Shown in pieces: positions 1 to 6,314 of a stretch of 6,639 nt of DNA (the first letter of the stretch is position 1; each line of letters starts with the position of its first letter). A model generated the notes under the pieces. The model saw only the letters and a program-made list of their open reading frames with translations. It searched no databases and was not told where the DNA came from. Location: the NCBI GenBank assembly GCA_017521065.1, contig JAFXEA010000611.1, positions 1-6,639 on the forward strand. Reading direction: 5' to 3'. Source of the stretch: Kiritimatiellia bacterium. Lineage in GTDB: Bacteria > Verrucomicrobiota > Kiritimatiellia > RFP12 > UBA1067. The position numbers and the translations under genes are program-made.

Positions 1-1
1 G

Positions 2-1480
2 AACCTCTCCGTGGCAAGGAAGGGATTTGCTCCAACCGCGCTTTTCCTCGATGTTTTTGCGGCTTCCTTCCCTAAGGATTTTATCGACAGGAGAGGTGTG
101 TTTCACCCTGCGTCTGAAACAAAAGCCGAATGGTGCAGGGCTTTGGATGAGTGTAGGATTGCTTCAGGTTGTTCCAATATGGTTATTGTCAGTGAATCAG
201 GTAACGATTCGCTGATAGGGCATCTTGATGCCGGCGCGTCCGATCACTTTATCCCGGAGTTTATAATTCAGGACCGCAGGCAGTATGCGGAAGCGGAACG
301 TGTGCCGTGGCATGATGCGGTCTCGCATGGAAAGATGGTGCTTTTGGGCGGAGGGCTCGGAAGCCGCTATTGCATGTGCGGGTGGACGAAGCAAGGGGAT
401 CAGGCGCTTCACGGCTATGCGACGGATGACTACTTCTGCACTACGGTCATAGGAGGGCGCTCGCCGATGTGTGGTGGATCGTTCGGAAGGGGTGTGGTGA
501 AGACCTATTGGATGCTGCATGATGTATGTAAGCAATTGGCCAAAGGTGATTTAATGTCGTTCCGGTTCGCGGATGGCATCCATCGTCAAAATTCAGTGTT
601 CTCTACAGGTGAGGTCTGGATAAACAGAAAGACGAATTCAGTGTGGAAGGTGAATGGACTGTCTCTGCCTGCATACGGATTTCATGTCATGTGCAACGAC
701 GGCAGGGAAGCTGCTGTTCTGTCGGTCGATGGAGTCCGTGCCGGATTTGCGAAGTCGCCCGGAGTGTGGTTTCTCGATGCAAGACCACCTGCGGGCGACG
801 GCAGGTTGCATGAGGTTGAGGCGTCCGCCGAGGCATGGGAACGTATGTCCGAAACATCGCTTAAGATTGATGTCCGCTGGAAAATCCGTCGTCCTATTGA
901 CAAATCTTTCCTCCCGTTCGTCCATGTGGTACCGTTCGGCGATCCTCGCAAGATTGCGTTCGATGCCGTCATGACGCCATTGCCTGAAGGCGATATTGTG
1001 GTTCATCTGCCGAAGCGTCTGGCATCGGGAAGGTACTCTGTCAGATATGGTTTCTTTACTAAGACAGGGTCGAGGCTTCCCATCGGTGGATATGGTGACG
1101 GCACCGGCAGGGTGCGAGGTGGGGTGATTGAAGTAGGTGAAAAGAATGGCAGGCCGATCGTTCTTGATTGGACGCAGGAGCATCCGACGGTGCGTCACAA
1201 GGATCTTGAGATCAATGTTTCTCGTTCTATGGTTGATTTTGGAGGCGTCCGTACCGACGGGGCATTCCGTATGACTTTTCCTGATCTGAAGATAATCCCG
1301 CTTCCAGGGTCTAAGCCATTCAGGATTGAAATGGATTTGAAGCGTTTTGGGATTGAAGGAAAAGGAAAGTTTACCCTTGAGCATCCGTCTTCTGGTGCCG
1401 CTGCCCCGGAATCGGTTGTTGAGAATGGGGTGCTGAAGGCTTCGTTTGATGCAAGATCTTTTGCGTATCTTTGGCAATGA
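2..1480 (+). CDS. Putative glycoside hydrolase-like protein, C-terminal part (5' end outside window)
   Basis: The reading frame is open from the first full codon at base 2 and ends at TGA 1478-1480. The GTG at 11 has no ribosome binding site and falls inside what looks like a folded domain, so the gene almost certainly starts upstream. Counting from that GTG, residues 10-80 alternate short hydrophobic strands and helices: ALFLDVFAASFP, then FIDRRGVFHPASET, then MVIVSESGNDSLIGHLDAG. This rhythm, with acidic residues at strand ends (D14, E62, D72), resembles the second half of a (beta/alpha)8 barrel of glycoside hydrolases, loosely like GH101-type enzymes. D14 and E62 would be the residues to test as catalytic. 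From about residue 290 on the sequence is beta-rich and ends in SFAYLWQ, consistent with one or two C-terminal sandwich domains. No signal peptide, anchor or sorting tail is visible in this part. The substrate is unknown and the family assignment is a pattern match by eye. Confidence 0.45.
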   Translation, partial: NLSVARKGFAPTALFLDVFAASFPKDFIDRRGVFHPASETKAEWCRALDECRIASGCSNMVIVSESGNDSLIGHLDAGASDHFIPEFIIQDRRQYAEAERVPWHDAVSHGKMVLLGGGLGSRYCMCGWTKQGDQALHGYATDDYFCTTVIGGRSPMCGGSFGRGVVKTYWMLHDVCKQLAKGDLMSFRFADGIHRQNSVFSTGEVWINRKTNSVWKVNGLSLPAYGFHVMCNDGREAAVLSVDGVRAGFAKSPGVWFLDARPPAGDGRLHEVEASAEAWERMSETSLKIDVRWKIRRPIDKSFLPFVHVVPFGDPRKIAFDAVMTPLPEGDIVVHLPKRLASGRYSVRYGFFTKTGSRLPIGGYGDGTGRVRGGVIEVGEKNGRPIVLDWTQEHPTVRHKDLEINVSRSMVDFGGVRTDGAFRMTFPDLKIIPLPGSKPFRIEMDLKRFGIEGKGKFTLEHPSSGAAAPESVVENGVLKASFDARSFAYLWQ

Positions 1481-1486
1481 CATTAT

Positions 1487-1510
1487 TGAAATCTTGAAAT
1501 TTCATTTGTG
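1487..1510 (+). terminator. Possible weak terminator hairpin after the glycosidase-like gene
   Basis: TGAAAT (1487-1492) and ATTTCA (1499-1504) form a perfect 6-bp inverted repeat with a 6-base loop, followed by TTTGTG. It begins 7 bases after the stop codon. The stem is all A/T except one pair and the following tract is not a clean U-run, so it would be a poor intrinsic terminator. It is the only candidate between the two genes. Confidence 0.22.
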
Positions 1511-1539
1511 TTGATTGGCGGTTTTAGATGGTGAATTTA

Positions 1540-1548
1540 TGCTATAAT
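1540..1548 (+). promoter_or_regulatory. Extended -10 promoter (TGCTATAAT) for the scpAB-prmC operon
   Basis: Bases 1543-1548 are a perfect TATAAT, preceded by TGC at 1540-1542, which makes a textbook sigma-70 extended -10 element. No good -35 box sits 16-18 bases upstream; TTGATT at 1511-1516 is 26 bases away, too far. The extended -10 would have to compensate. Transcription would be expected to start about 7 bases after the box, at 1554-1556, which coincides with the ATG at 1556. The surrounding 75 bases are distinctly A/T-rich compared with the genes on either side. Confidence 0.68.
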
Positions 1549-1555
1549 TTCACCC

Positions 1556-2194
1556 ATGTTTATCCAATTGACACGGACAGATGGTTCTCCCGTCTGGCTG
1601 AATGCGAGTTTTGTGGTTACGGTGGAGCCGTCACGCGGTGGCGGTTCTATTGTCGTACCCATTGGAGACGGCTTGGACTATGAGGTCAAGGAAACCCCTG
1701 AAGCCGTGCTTGCGGTCCTTGATGGTGCGCCGCCTGCGAAGGTTGTTCCCGTTCCGCCTCCAAAAACACTCACGCCACGGCCTGATGACGTTTCGCCGGA
1801 TGTGAATCCCGCCGACTGCGATAAGGCTGCCATGCCGGAAGCGGCTCCGTCTGCTTCCAAGAAGCCGCGCAAGACAAAATCATCCACCGTCAAGAAGGAT
1901 GCCATTGCAGGGGCGGAGAAAGTCGAAGAGCCAAAGCCTGCAACAAAGAGAAAGCGCAGTGTGGCGAAGAAACAGCCGGAGAAGGCCGCTCTTCCAGAGG
2001 ATTTCCGGAAGATTGTTGATGGTCTCAAGGCTAGAAAGTGCCGTACGGTGAAACGCCTGCGGAATGCGATGAAGAGTTTCCATGGGAAGAGCGATGTCGA
2101 GGAGATGGACAGGATCATCGAGGAGATGGTGAACATCGGTATTATCCTGGTTGAGCCTGACGGACATGTGAAATGGGTTGAACAGGTGACTTGA
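1556..2194 (+). CDS. FlbD-like domain / basic linker / winged-helix-like protein, first gene of the scpAB operon
   Basis: The 212-residue protein has three parts. Residues 1-57 match the small FlbD-type domain (Pfam FlbD, known from flagellar operons): an MFIQLTRTDGSPVWLNASF start, then VVTVEP, and a late YEVKETPEAVLAVLDG. Residues 58-145 are a disordered linker, Pro/Ala-rich first and then dense in Lys/Arg (KKPRKTKSSTVKK, KRKRSVAKK), like histone-H1-type tails. Residues 146-210 look like a compact helical domain ending in two strands (IIEEMVNIGIILVEPDGHVKWVE), the shape of a winged helix. The start is fixed by the FlbD match at M1, and the next in-frame Met is at residue 93. No Shine-Dalgarno precedes it, and the promoter suggests a leaderless message. 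The stop is one base before the scpA ATG, so co-translation is likely. No flagellar gene is nearby, so a flagellar role is doubtful. DNA binding, perhaps with condensin, is inference from the basic linker, the fold impression and the neighbours. Confidence 0.82.
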   Translation: MFIQLTRTDGSPVWLNASFVVTVEPSRGGGSIVVPIGDGLDYEVKETPEAVLAVLDGAPPAKVVPVPPPKTLTPRPDDVSPDVNPADCDKAAMPEAAPSASKKPRKTKSSTVKKDAIAGAEKVEEPKPATKRKRSVAKKQPEKAALPEDFRKIVDGLKARKCRTVKRLRNAMKSFHGKSDVEEMDRIIEEMVNIGIILVEPDGHVKWVEQVT

Positions 2195-2195
2195 T

Positions 2196-2993
2196 ATGGC
2201 GGCAAACGATCTGTTCAGCGAGGAGTACAAGGTTGATCGGGAGGTCTTTGAAGGGCTTTTGGATCTTCTGCTGTACCTTATCCGCCGCGATGAACTGGAC
2301 ATCTACGACATCCCGATAGGCCGCATCACCGAGCAGTACATGAAGTACATCGAGATGATGCGCCAGCTGAATCTGGATGTGGCGGGAGAGTTCATCGTCA
2401 TGGCGGCGACGTTGATGGTCATCAAGAGCCGCATGCTTCTTCCGGTCGACCGGCGCACCTCCGAAGATACAGGCGATGAAGAGTGGGTGGATCCGCGTCT
2501 CGATCTTGTCCGCCAGCTCGTGGAGTACAAGAAGTTCAAGGATGCCGCCGGGAAACTTGCCGAATACGAATTGCGCAGGATGGAGTCCTTCGACTACGGT
2601 GGAGGACGCCCCAAGTTCGAGAAGACGCAGAAGGACAAGGAGTCCGCCATCGCCAATCTCGGGCTGTTCGACCTACTTTCCGCGTTTCAGGATGTGCTTG
2701 CGCGTCTTAACGAGATGCCGCAGGAGGAGCTGAAAGGATCCAGGTGGAGCGTTCCGGACAAGATGGATATGGTTCTGAACCGTGTCCGCACGGATGGACA
2801 GCTTGCGTTCTCCACGCTGTTCACGGATAAGTCTCCGCGCGGCGAAGTCATCGTCACGTTCCTTGCGCTTCTGGAGCTTCTGCGACAGCATCGCGTCGTG
2901 ATCTACCAGAATGCGGCGTTCCACGAGATCACCATCCTGCCGAGCAAGGAGGATCCCGCCGACAAGCCGCTGGAGGCACCGGACGAGTGGTGA
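2196..2993 (+). CDS. scpA: ScpA, kleisin subunit of the SMC-ScpAB condensin complex
   Basis: ScpA bridges the head and neck of the SMC dimer and recruits ScpB, closing the ring that organises and segregates the chromosome; it acts on the nucleoid. The 265-residue length is normal for the family. Residues 18-51 carry the N-terminal signature FEGLLDLLLYLIRRDELDIY, then DIPIGRITEQYMKYI. The usual FEGP is FEGL here, a small deviation. NLDVAGEFIVMAATLMVIKS (59-78) is the second conserved helix of the SMC-neck-binding domain. Residues 85-200 are the variable linker that includes the ScpB-binding stretch. Residues 216-248 (GEVIVTFLALLELLRQHRVV, then IYQNAAFHEITIL) form the C-terminal winged helix that binds the SMC cap. 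The ATG at 2196 has AGGTGA at 2184-2189 with a 6-base gap. It starts one base after the previous stop, and scpB follows after 31 bases. Confidence 0.97.
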   Translation: MAANDLFSEEYKVDREVFEGLLDLLLYLIRRDELDIYDIPIGRITEQYMKYIEMMRQLNLDVAGEFIVMAATLMVIKSRMLLPVDRRTSEDTGDEEWVDPRLDLVRQLVEYKKFKDAAGKLAEYELRRMESFDYGGGRPKFEKTQKDKESAIANLGLFDLLSAFQDVLARLNEMPQEELKGSRWSVPDKMDMVLNRVRTDGQLAFSTLFTDKSPRGEVIVTFLALLELLRQHRVVIYQNAAFHEITILPSKEDPADKPLEAPDEW

Positions 2994-3024
2994 GCGAGTC
3001 CGGAAGAAAGTGGAGTTTTGAATC

Positions 3025-4152
3025 ATGGAAGAGAATGTAGATCAAAATCAGCAGCAACAGACTGAGCAGCCTGAACAGAAGGCTGAGGTGAAGGCTGAGC
3101 AGTACAACAAACCCAAGGATGTACGGCTTCCGCTCCCCGGCAGTCTCCAGGAGATTGTAGGTGCGCTCCTTTTTGCGAGCGAATCGCCGCTGTCAGCGGC
3201 CGAGCTTCGTGAATGTGTTCGCGGTGTGTCTCCGGAGGACGGAGATTCAGCTGAAATCATGGAGGTCTACAAGACCTGCACGAACCGTGAGATCGAAGAG
3301 GCCTTGCGTGGACTTGAAAAGGCTCTTGAAGTCGCGAAGTGCGGTTTTTCCCTTGTGTGCACAGGCGGACAGTATCGCATGCAGACGACTCCGGTTTGTG
3401 GTCGCTACGTGCGGGCTCTTCTCAAACTTGACAGGCCGAACCGTCTTTCCCGTGCTTCGCTTGAAACCCTTGCTATTGTCGCCTACCGTCAGCCGATCAC
3501 GAAATCGGAGGTGGAGCAAATCCGCGGAGTGAGCGTCGATACCATCATGAAGACGCTCGCTGATCTCGGTCTTGTGCGTCTCGTTGGGCGTTCCGAGCTG
3601 CCGGGGCATCCGTTCCTGTACGGAACGACTCCGTTCTTTCTTGAGCATTTCGGGCTTGCGTCCCTTGATCAGCTCAATGAAATCGATCCCACTCTTCCTC
3701 GCTCGAATCCGCGTGAACGTGCCAAACTCTTCAAGAAGGAGGAGAAGCCTGCGGAGCAGACGGAACTTTCCGCTGCCGCTGCTGAGGCCAAGGAGGCGGA
3801 CAAGGAACAGCCGAAGAACGAGCAAGCCGCCGAACCTGCTGAAGCTGAAGCATCTGATGCAGAAGTGGAAGTGCGTGAAAGAATCGAGTATGAATCCGTT
3901 GAGGATGACGTCGATGAGGATGTTCAGGACGAATTCGACGAGGAAGAGGATTCTGATGACGAATTCGATGAAGATGAGGATTCCGATGACGAGTTCGATG
4001 AAGATGAGGATTCCGATGACGAGTTTGACGACGATAATGACGATTCGGAAGATGACGATGAGTTTGATGATGAGGAAGATGAGTTTGATGACGAGGATGA
4101 AGATGAATTTGACGACGATGAAGAGGAGGATGACGATGAAGAGGAGAAGTGA
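3025..4152 (+). CDS. scpB: ScpB, condensin subunit with a long acidic C-terminal tail
   Basis: ScpB binds as a dimer to the middle of ScpA and regulates the SMC ATPase. The protein has 375 residues, whereas most ScpB proteins have about 180-250. Residues 1-35 are a Gln/Glu-rich leader. Residues 38-222 are the conserved core of two winged helices: LQEIVGALLFASESPLSAAE, then FSLVCTGGQYRMQTTP, then the hallmark LSRASLETLAIVAYRQPITK (141-160), EQIRGVSVDTIMKTLADLGL (164-183) and LYGTTPFFLEHFGLASLDQL (198-217). Residues 223-280 are Ala/Glu/Lys-rich linker. From about 281 to 375 nearly all residues are Asp or Glu with Ser, Phe and a few others, including decapeptide repeats DEFDEDEDSD. The tail is absent from ordinary ScpB and is probably disordered. 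The ATG at 3025 has GGAG at 3012-3015. The tail's last codons overlap the next gene by 17 bases and supply its ribosome binding site. Confidence 0.96.
   Translation: MEENVDQNQQQQTEQPEQKAEVKAEQYNKPKDVRLPLPGSLQEIVGALLFASESPLSAAELRECVRGVSPEDGDSAEIMEVYKTCTNREIEEALRGLEKALEVAKCGFSLVCTGGQYRMQTTPVCGRYVRALLKLDRPNRLSRASLETLAIVAYRQPITKSEVEQIRGVSVDTIMKTLADLGLVRLVGRSELPGHPFLYGTTPFFLEHFGLASLDQLNEIDPTLPRSNPRERAKLFKKEEKPAEQTELSAAAAEAKEADKEQPKNEQAAEPAEAEASDAEVEVRERIEYESVEDDVDEDVQDEFDEEEDSDDEFDEDEDSDDEFDEDEDSDDEFDDDNDDSEDDDEFDDEEDEFDDEDEDEFDDDEEEDDDEEEK
3928..4017 (+). repeat. Three in-frame 30-bp tandem repeats in the scpB acidic tail
   Basis: Units at 3928-3957, 3958-3987 and 3988-4017 each encode ten residues: DEFDEEEDSD, DEFDEDEDSD and DEFDEDEDSD. 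Units 2 and 3 differ at one base (a silent GAA/GAG change); unit 1 differs from unit 2 at about four. A decayed continuation follows to 4149, where DEFD- and DEF-type phrases recur with irregular spacing. The near identity of units 2 and 3 suggests a recent duplication, so copy number may vary between strains. Confidence 0.9.
4124..4129 (+). promoter_or_regulatory. Shine-Dalgarno AGGAGG inside scpB that fixes the start of the LysM lipoprotein
   Basis: AGGAGG lies 6 bases before the ATG at 4136 and is the strongest ribosome binding site in the window. In scpB's frame these bases belong to Glu-Glu-Asp codons of the acidic tail. A second in-frame ATG at 4130 directly abuts the motif and is too close to use. 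Confidence 0.8.
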
Positions 4153-5149
4153 GTTGTCTGCAAGTATGTTTGCTTGCTGTGTCGCTTTGACGGCTTTTTT
4201 CGGTTGCAGGCAGGCTGAAATGTCTGTCTCTGACCGAGCTGATCGGGCGTCGCGCCATTATGCAGCGGCAATGGCGGAACTGCAGGCTGGCCGCATCGAT
4301 TCCGCCATAAAGGGGTTTCAGGATGTCGTTCATGCGGAGCCGGGTAACGGCAATGCGCATTTTCAGTTGGCTGCGCTTCTCGAGGACGTCAAAAAAGACT
4401 ATCTTGGCGCCATGATCCATTATCGTCTTTATTGTCTGATACGTCCGGAGTCGGATAAGGCCGCGGTGGCGCTTGACCGGATAAAGGGTTGCGAGACCCG
4501 CTATGCAGTCGATGCGATGACAAAGGCCGGTGTGGAAAGCAAGATATCCGCAGAACTGGAGGCACTCAGGGCTGAACATCGTGAATGCGGCAAAAAACTT
4601 GCGAAGGTTTCTGATGAACTTGCAATGGCGAACCGCAAGATTGCGTCCTTGGAGAAGACTGTGGAAATGAAGGCCAAGATGCTTGAAAAGGCAAAAGGCA
4701 TTGCTGATGACTCTAGCGTGGCGGCGTCTCCCAAAAAGAGCCTCAGACCTACCGACGCTCAGCTGTTGGACGACGATGATGATGGTGGCCGTCGAATTTC
4801 ATCCAGTGAGATCAAGAGTCTCAGGGCTATGCTTGACGAGGATGAGCGCACGGCAAAGCCGTCAAGTCTCTCTTCTGCACCATCGCAGGATGATTCCAAA
4901 GAGCAGCAGCCAAAGGCTGCGACCGCCTGGAACACTGTCGACAATCCTTTCATGAAGAAGGATGATCGGAAGGAGCAGAAGCGCACAATTCCCGAAACAT
5001 ACACTGTTGAAGAGGGTGATACCCTTATGCGCATCTCCGCCAAGTTCTACGGCACGAACCGCAAATGGCGCGATATACGCGAGGCGAACAAGACTATCAT
5101 TTCCCCCGATGGACGTGTTAGGGTCGGTCAGGTCATCAAGCTTCCTTAA
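4136..5149 (+). CDS. Lipoprotein with TPR, coiled-coil and C-terminal LysM domain
   Basis: With the start at ATG 4136 (AGGAGG 6 bases upstream) the protein has 337 residues. Residues 1-24 form a lipoprotein signal: basic MKRR, a hydrophobic stretch (SMFACCVALTAFFG) and Cys24 as the likely lipidated residue. The lipobox FFGC is not ideal, as Leu is usual at -3. Residues 39-120 look like two tetratricopeptide repeats (HYAAAMAELQAGRIDSAIKG, FQDVVHAEPGNGNAHFQLAA), a protein-interaction module. Residues 132-187 are heptad-like and charged, probably a coiled coil. Residues 188-285 are a low-complexity linker with an Asp run at 212-216. Residues 287-337 are a LysM domain (YTVEEGDTLMRISAKFYGTN, then a hydrophobic VGQVIKL end) expected to bind peptidoglycan. 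The protein is therefore placed in the periplasm, tethered to a membrane and touching the cell wall. The frame stays open upstream to 3572, but that part is scpB read out of frame. The 17-bp overlap with scpB suggests translational coupling. The exact role is unknown. Confidence 0.9.
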   Translation: MKRRSELSASMFACCVALTAFFGCRQAEMSVSDRADRASRHYAAAMAELQAGRIDSAIKGFQDVVHAEPGNGNAHFQLAALLEDVKKDYLGAMIHYRLYCLIRPESDKAAVALDRIKGCETRYAVDAMTKAGVESKISAELEALRAEHRECGKKLAKVSDELAMANRKIASLEKTVEMKAKMLEKAKGIADDSSVAASPKKSLRPTDAQLLDDDDDGGRRISSSEIKSLRAMLDEDERTAKPSSLSSAPSQDDSKEQQPKAATAWNTVDNPFMKKDDRKEQKRTIPETYTVEEGDTLMRISAKFYGTNRKWRDIREANKTIISPDGRVRVGQVIKLP

Positions 5150-5170
5150 AAACATCCTGGCGATGCTGCC

Positions 5171-5413
5171 ATGTGGAGAAAAAAACGAATTCTCACAGAG
5201 CTTGTTTCGGAGGACCATGAGTACACATCGGTCGATGTTCCGTGGCAGATAGATGATGATGAAGGAAAGAAGCTTTTTCGTTATCTGAGGAGCGGTGGCG
5301 TAAGCGCTTTCGGTTGCACAAGCCAGGCGATGGCCAGATCGCGCAGACAGACGCGTTTTCTGGTGGTTTTTGGCATGATGGCGGCGGTTTGGTTTGTTCT
5401 TTGGCTGTTTTGA
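5171..5413 (+). CDS. Small tail-anchored membrane protein of unknown function (80 aa)
   Basis: I do not recognise this family. Residues 1-60 are soluble and charged (MWRKKRILTE start, an acidic IDDDEGKK patch at 27-34, RARS-type basic residues at 55-63). Residues 63-80 (FLVVFGMMAAVWFVLWLF) form a single hydrophobic helix ending the protein. The RSRRQTR just before the helix would keep the N-terminal part in the cytoplasm, giving a tail-anchored topology. It sits 21 bases after the lipoprotein gene and 16 bases before prmC, filling the gap neatly, which supports it being real. No strong Shine-Dalgarno precedes the ATG at 5171, so it may be translated by coupling. Similarity searches against neighbours of scpB-prmC in related genomes would settle whether it is conserved. 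Confidence 0.68.
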   Translation: MWRKKRILTELVSEDHEYTSVDVPWQIDDDEGKKLFRYLRSGGVSAFGCTSQAMARSRRQTRFLVVFGMMAAVWFVLWLF

Positions 5414-5429
5414 AAGACGGGAAGGCAGT

Positions 5430-6314
5430 ATGGCGGAGACTCATGGTAAACCGACAGTCTGGAAAGATGTAATCAGGCTCGCCGCAGATTATCTTGAACG
5501 ACAGAATGTTCCGGATCCGCAGATCGCCGCAGAACTGCTTGCCGCTCGTCTGTTGAAGTGCGGACGAGGCTTTTTGGTCTCAAGCATGGATAAAGTCGTG
5601 CCGGAAATCCATCTGGAGGCGATGAGAAGAGGAATGGTGCGCCTTGCCAATGGAGAACCGGTACAGCATGTGCTTGGGGAATGGGATTTTCGCAAGCTCA
5701 CCTTGAAGTGCGACAGGCGGGCTCTCATTCCGCGTCCGGAAACCGAAGATCTGGTCGAGCGTGTCCTTAAGCATCTTAGATCCGTCTATGGGGATAGTGG
5801 AGCGGAAGTTCCGTTTGTTGTTGATGTTGGTACAGGAAGCGGTTGCATAATACTGAGTCTTGCCAAAGAATTTGGCAAGGGCGTTTTTCTCGGTACCGAT
5901 ATTTCCGCTGAGGCCATAACGCTCGCCCGTGAAAACGCCGCGAAGTGTGGACTGGATGGGGTCGTCAAGCTGGCTGTCGCCGATGGACTTGACGAGTTCG
6001 ATCCGGAGTCTGTGGACGTGATAGTATCCAATCCGCCATACATAACGACGGCTGACTGCGAAACTCTCGATCCACGAGTGAAGGACTACGAGCCGCGAAG
6101 CGCGTTGGATGGAGGTGCTTCCGGTCTTGACTTCTACGAGCGTTTCATCGGGGATGCGATGAATGTCCTGAAGCCCGGCGGCGCACTCTTCTTTGAGATC
6201 GGTGATGGACAGGGTGAGGCGCTGAAAGAGCTTTTCGAGGCGTACGGGTTTACGGATATAAAGATCGAAAAAGATTTTTCTGGACACGACCGCTATGCCT
6301 CCGGAAGACTTTGA
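5430..6314 (+). CDS. prmC: PrmC (HemK), release factor glutamine N5-methyltransferase
   Basis: PrmC uses S-adenosylmethionine to methylate the glutamine of the GGQ motif in release factors RF1 and RF2, improving translation termination; it is cytoplasmic. The 294-residue length is typical. Residues 10-80 are the helical N-terminal domain that holds the release factor, leading into QHVLGEWDF and LIPRPETEDLVE (99-110), a family signature. VVDVGTGSGCIILSLAKEFG (130-149) is the SAM-binding motif I, GTDIS (155-159) the acidic strand 2, and NPPY (201-204) the catalytic motif that holds the target glutamine. LKPGGALFFEIGDGQG (247-262) is the late methyltransferase strand. The frame is open from a TTG at 5394, but ATG 5430 has GGGAAGG at 5419-5425 and clears the previous stop, so it is preferred. 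prfA, a frequent partner, is not adjacent on either side. Confidence 0.97.
   Translation: MAETHGKPTVWKDVIRLAADYLERQNVPDPQIAAELLAARLLKCGRGFLVSSMDKVVPEIHLEAMRRGMVRLANGEPVQHVLGEWDFRKLTLKCDRRALIPRPETEDLVERVLKHLRSVYGDSGAEVPFVVDVGTGSGCIILSLAKEFGKGVFLGTDISAEAITLARENAAKCGLDGVVKLAVADGLDEFDPESVDVIVSNPPYITTADCETLDPRVKDYEPRSALDGGASGLDFYERFIGDAMNVLKPGGALFFEIGDGQGEALKELFEAYGFTDIKIEKDFSGHDRYASGRL

Noticed and set aside
638..1483. Long antisense open frame of 281 codons opposite the glycosidase-like gene
   Set aside because: Its translation is rich in Arg, His, Ser and Pro with no recognisable domain, and the + strand frame has coherent strand/helix patterning. It is a shadow.
1511..1516. TTGATT as the -35 box of the operon promoter
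   Set aside because: The spacer to TATAAT would be 26 bases, outside the usable 15-19 range.
3572..4135. Upstream extension of the LysM lipoprotein frame, rich in Met, Arg and Thr
   Set aside because: It is the acidic scpB sequence read one base shifted (GAT/GAC/GAG become ATG/ACG/AGG codons). The true start at 4136 has a strong ribosome binding site and begins a signal peptide.
3928..4149. CRISPR-like or mobile-element repeat array
   Set aside because: The 30-bp units are directly adjacent without spacers and lie in frame inside scpB, so they are protein-coding tandem repeats.
3924..4271. Antisense frame made almost entirely of Ser and Asn
   Set aside because: It is the complement of the Asp/Glu codons of the scpB tail, a composition artefact without a start signal or folded domain.
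5394..5429. TTG start for prmC 12 codons earlier
   Set aside because: It has no ribosome binding site and would overlap the small membrane protein gene, while ATG 5430 has GGGAAGG at the right distance.
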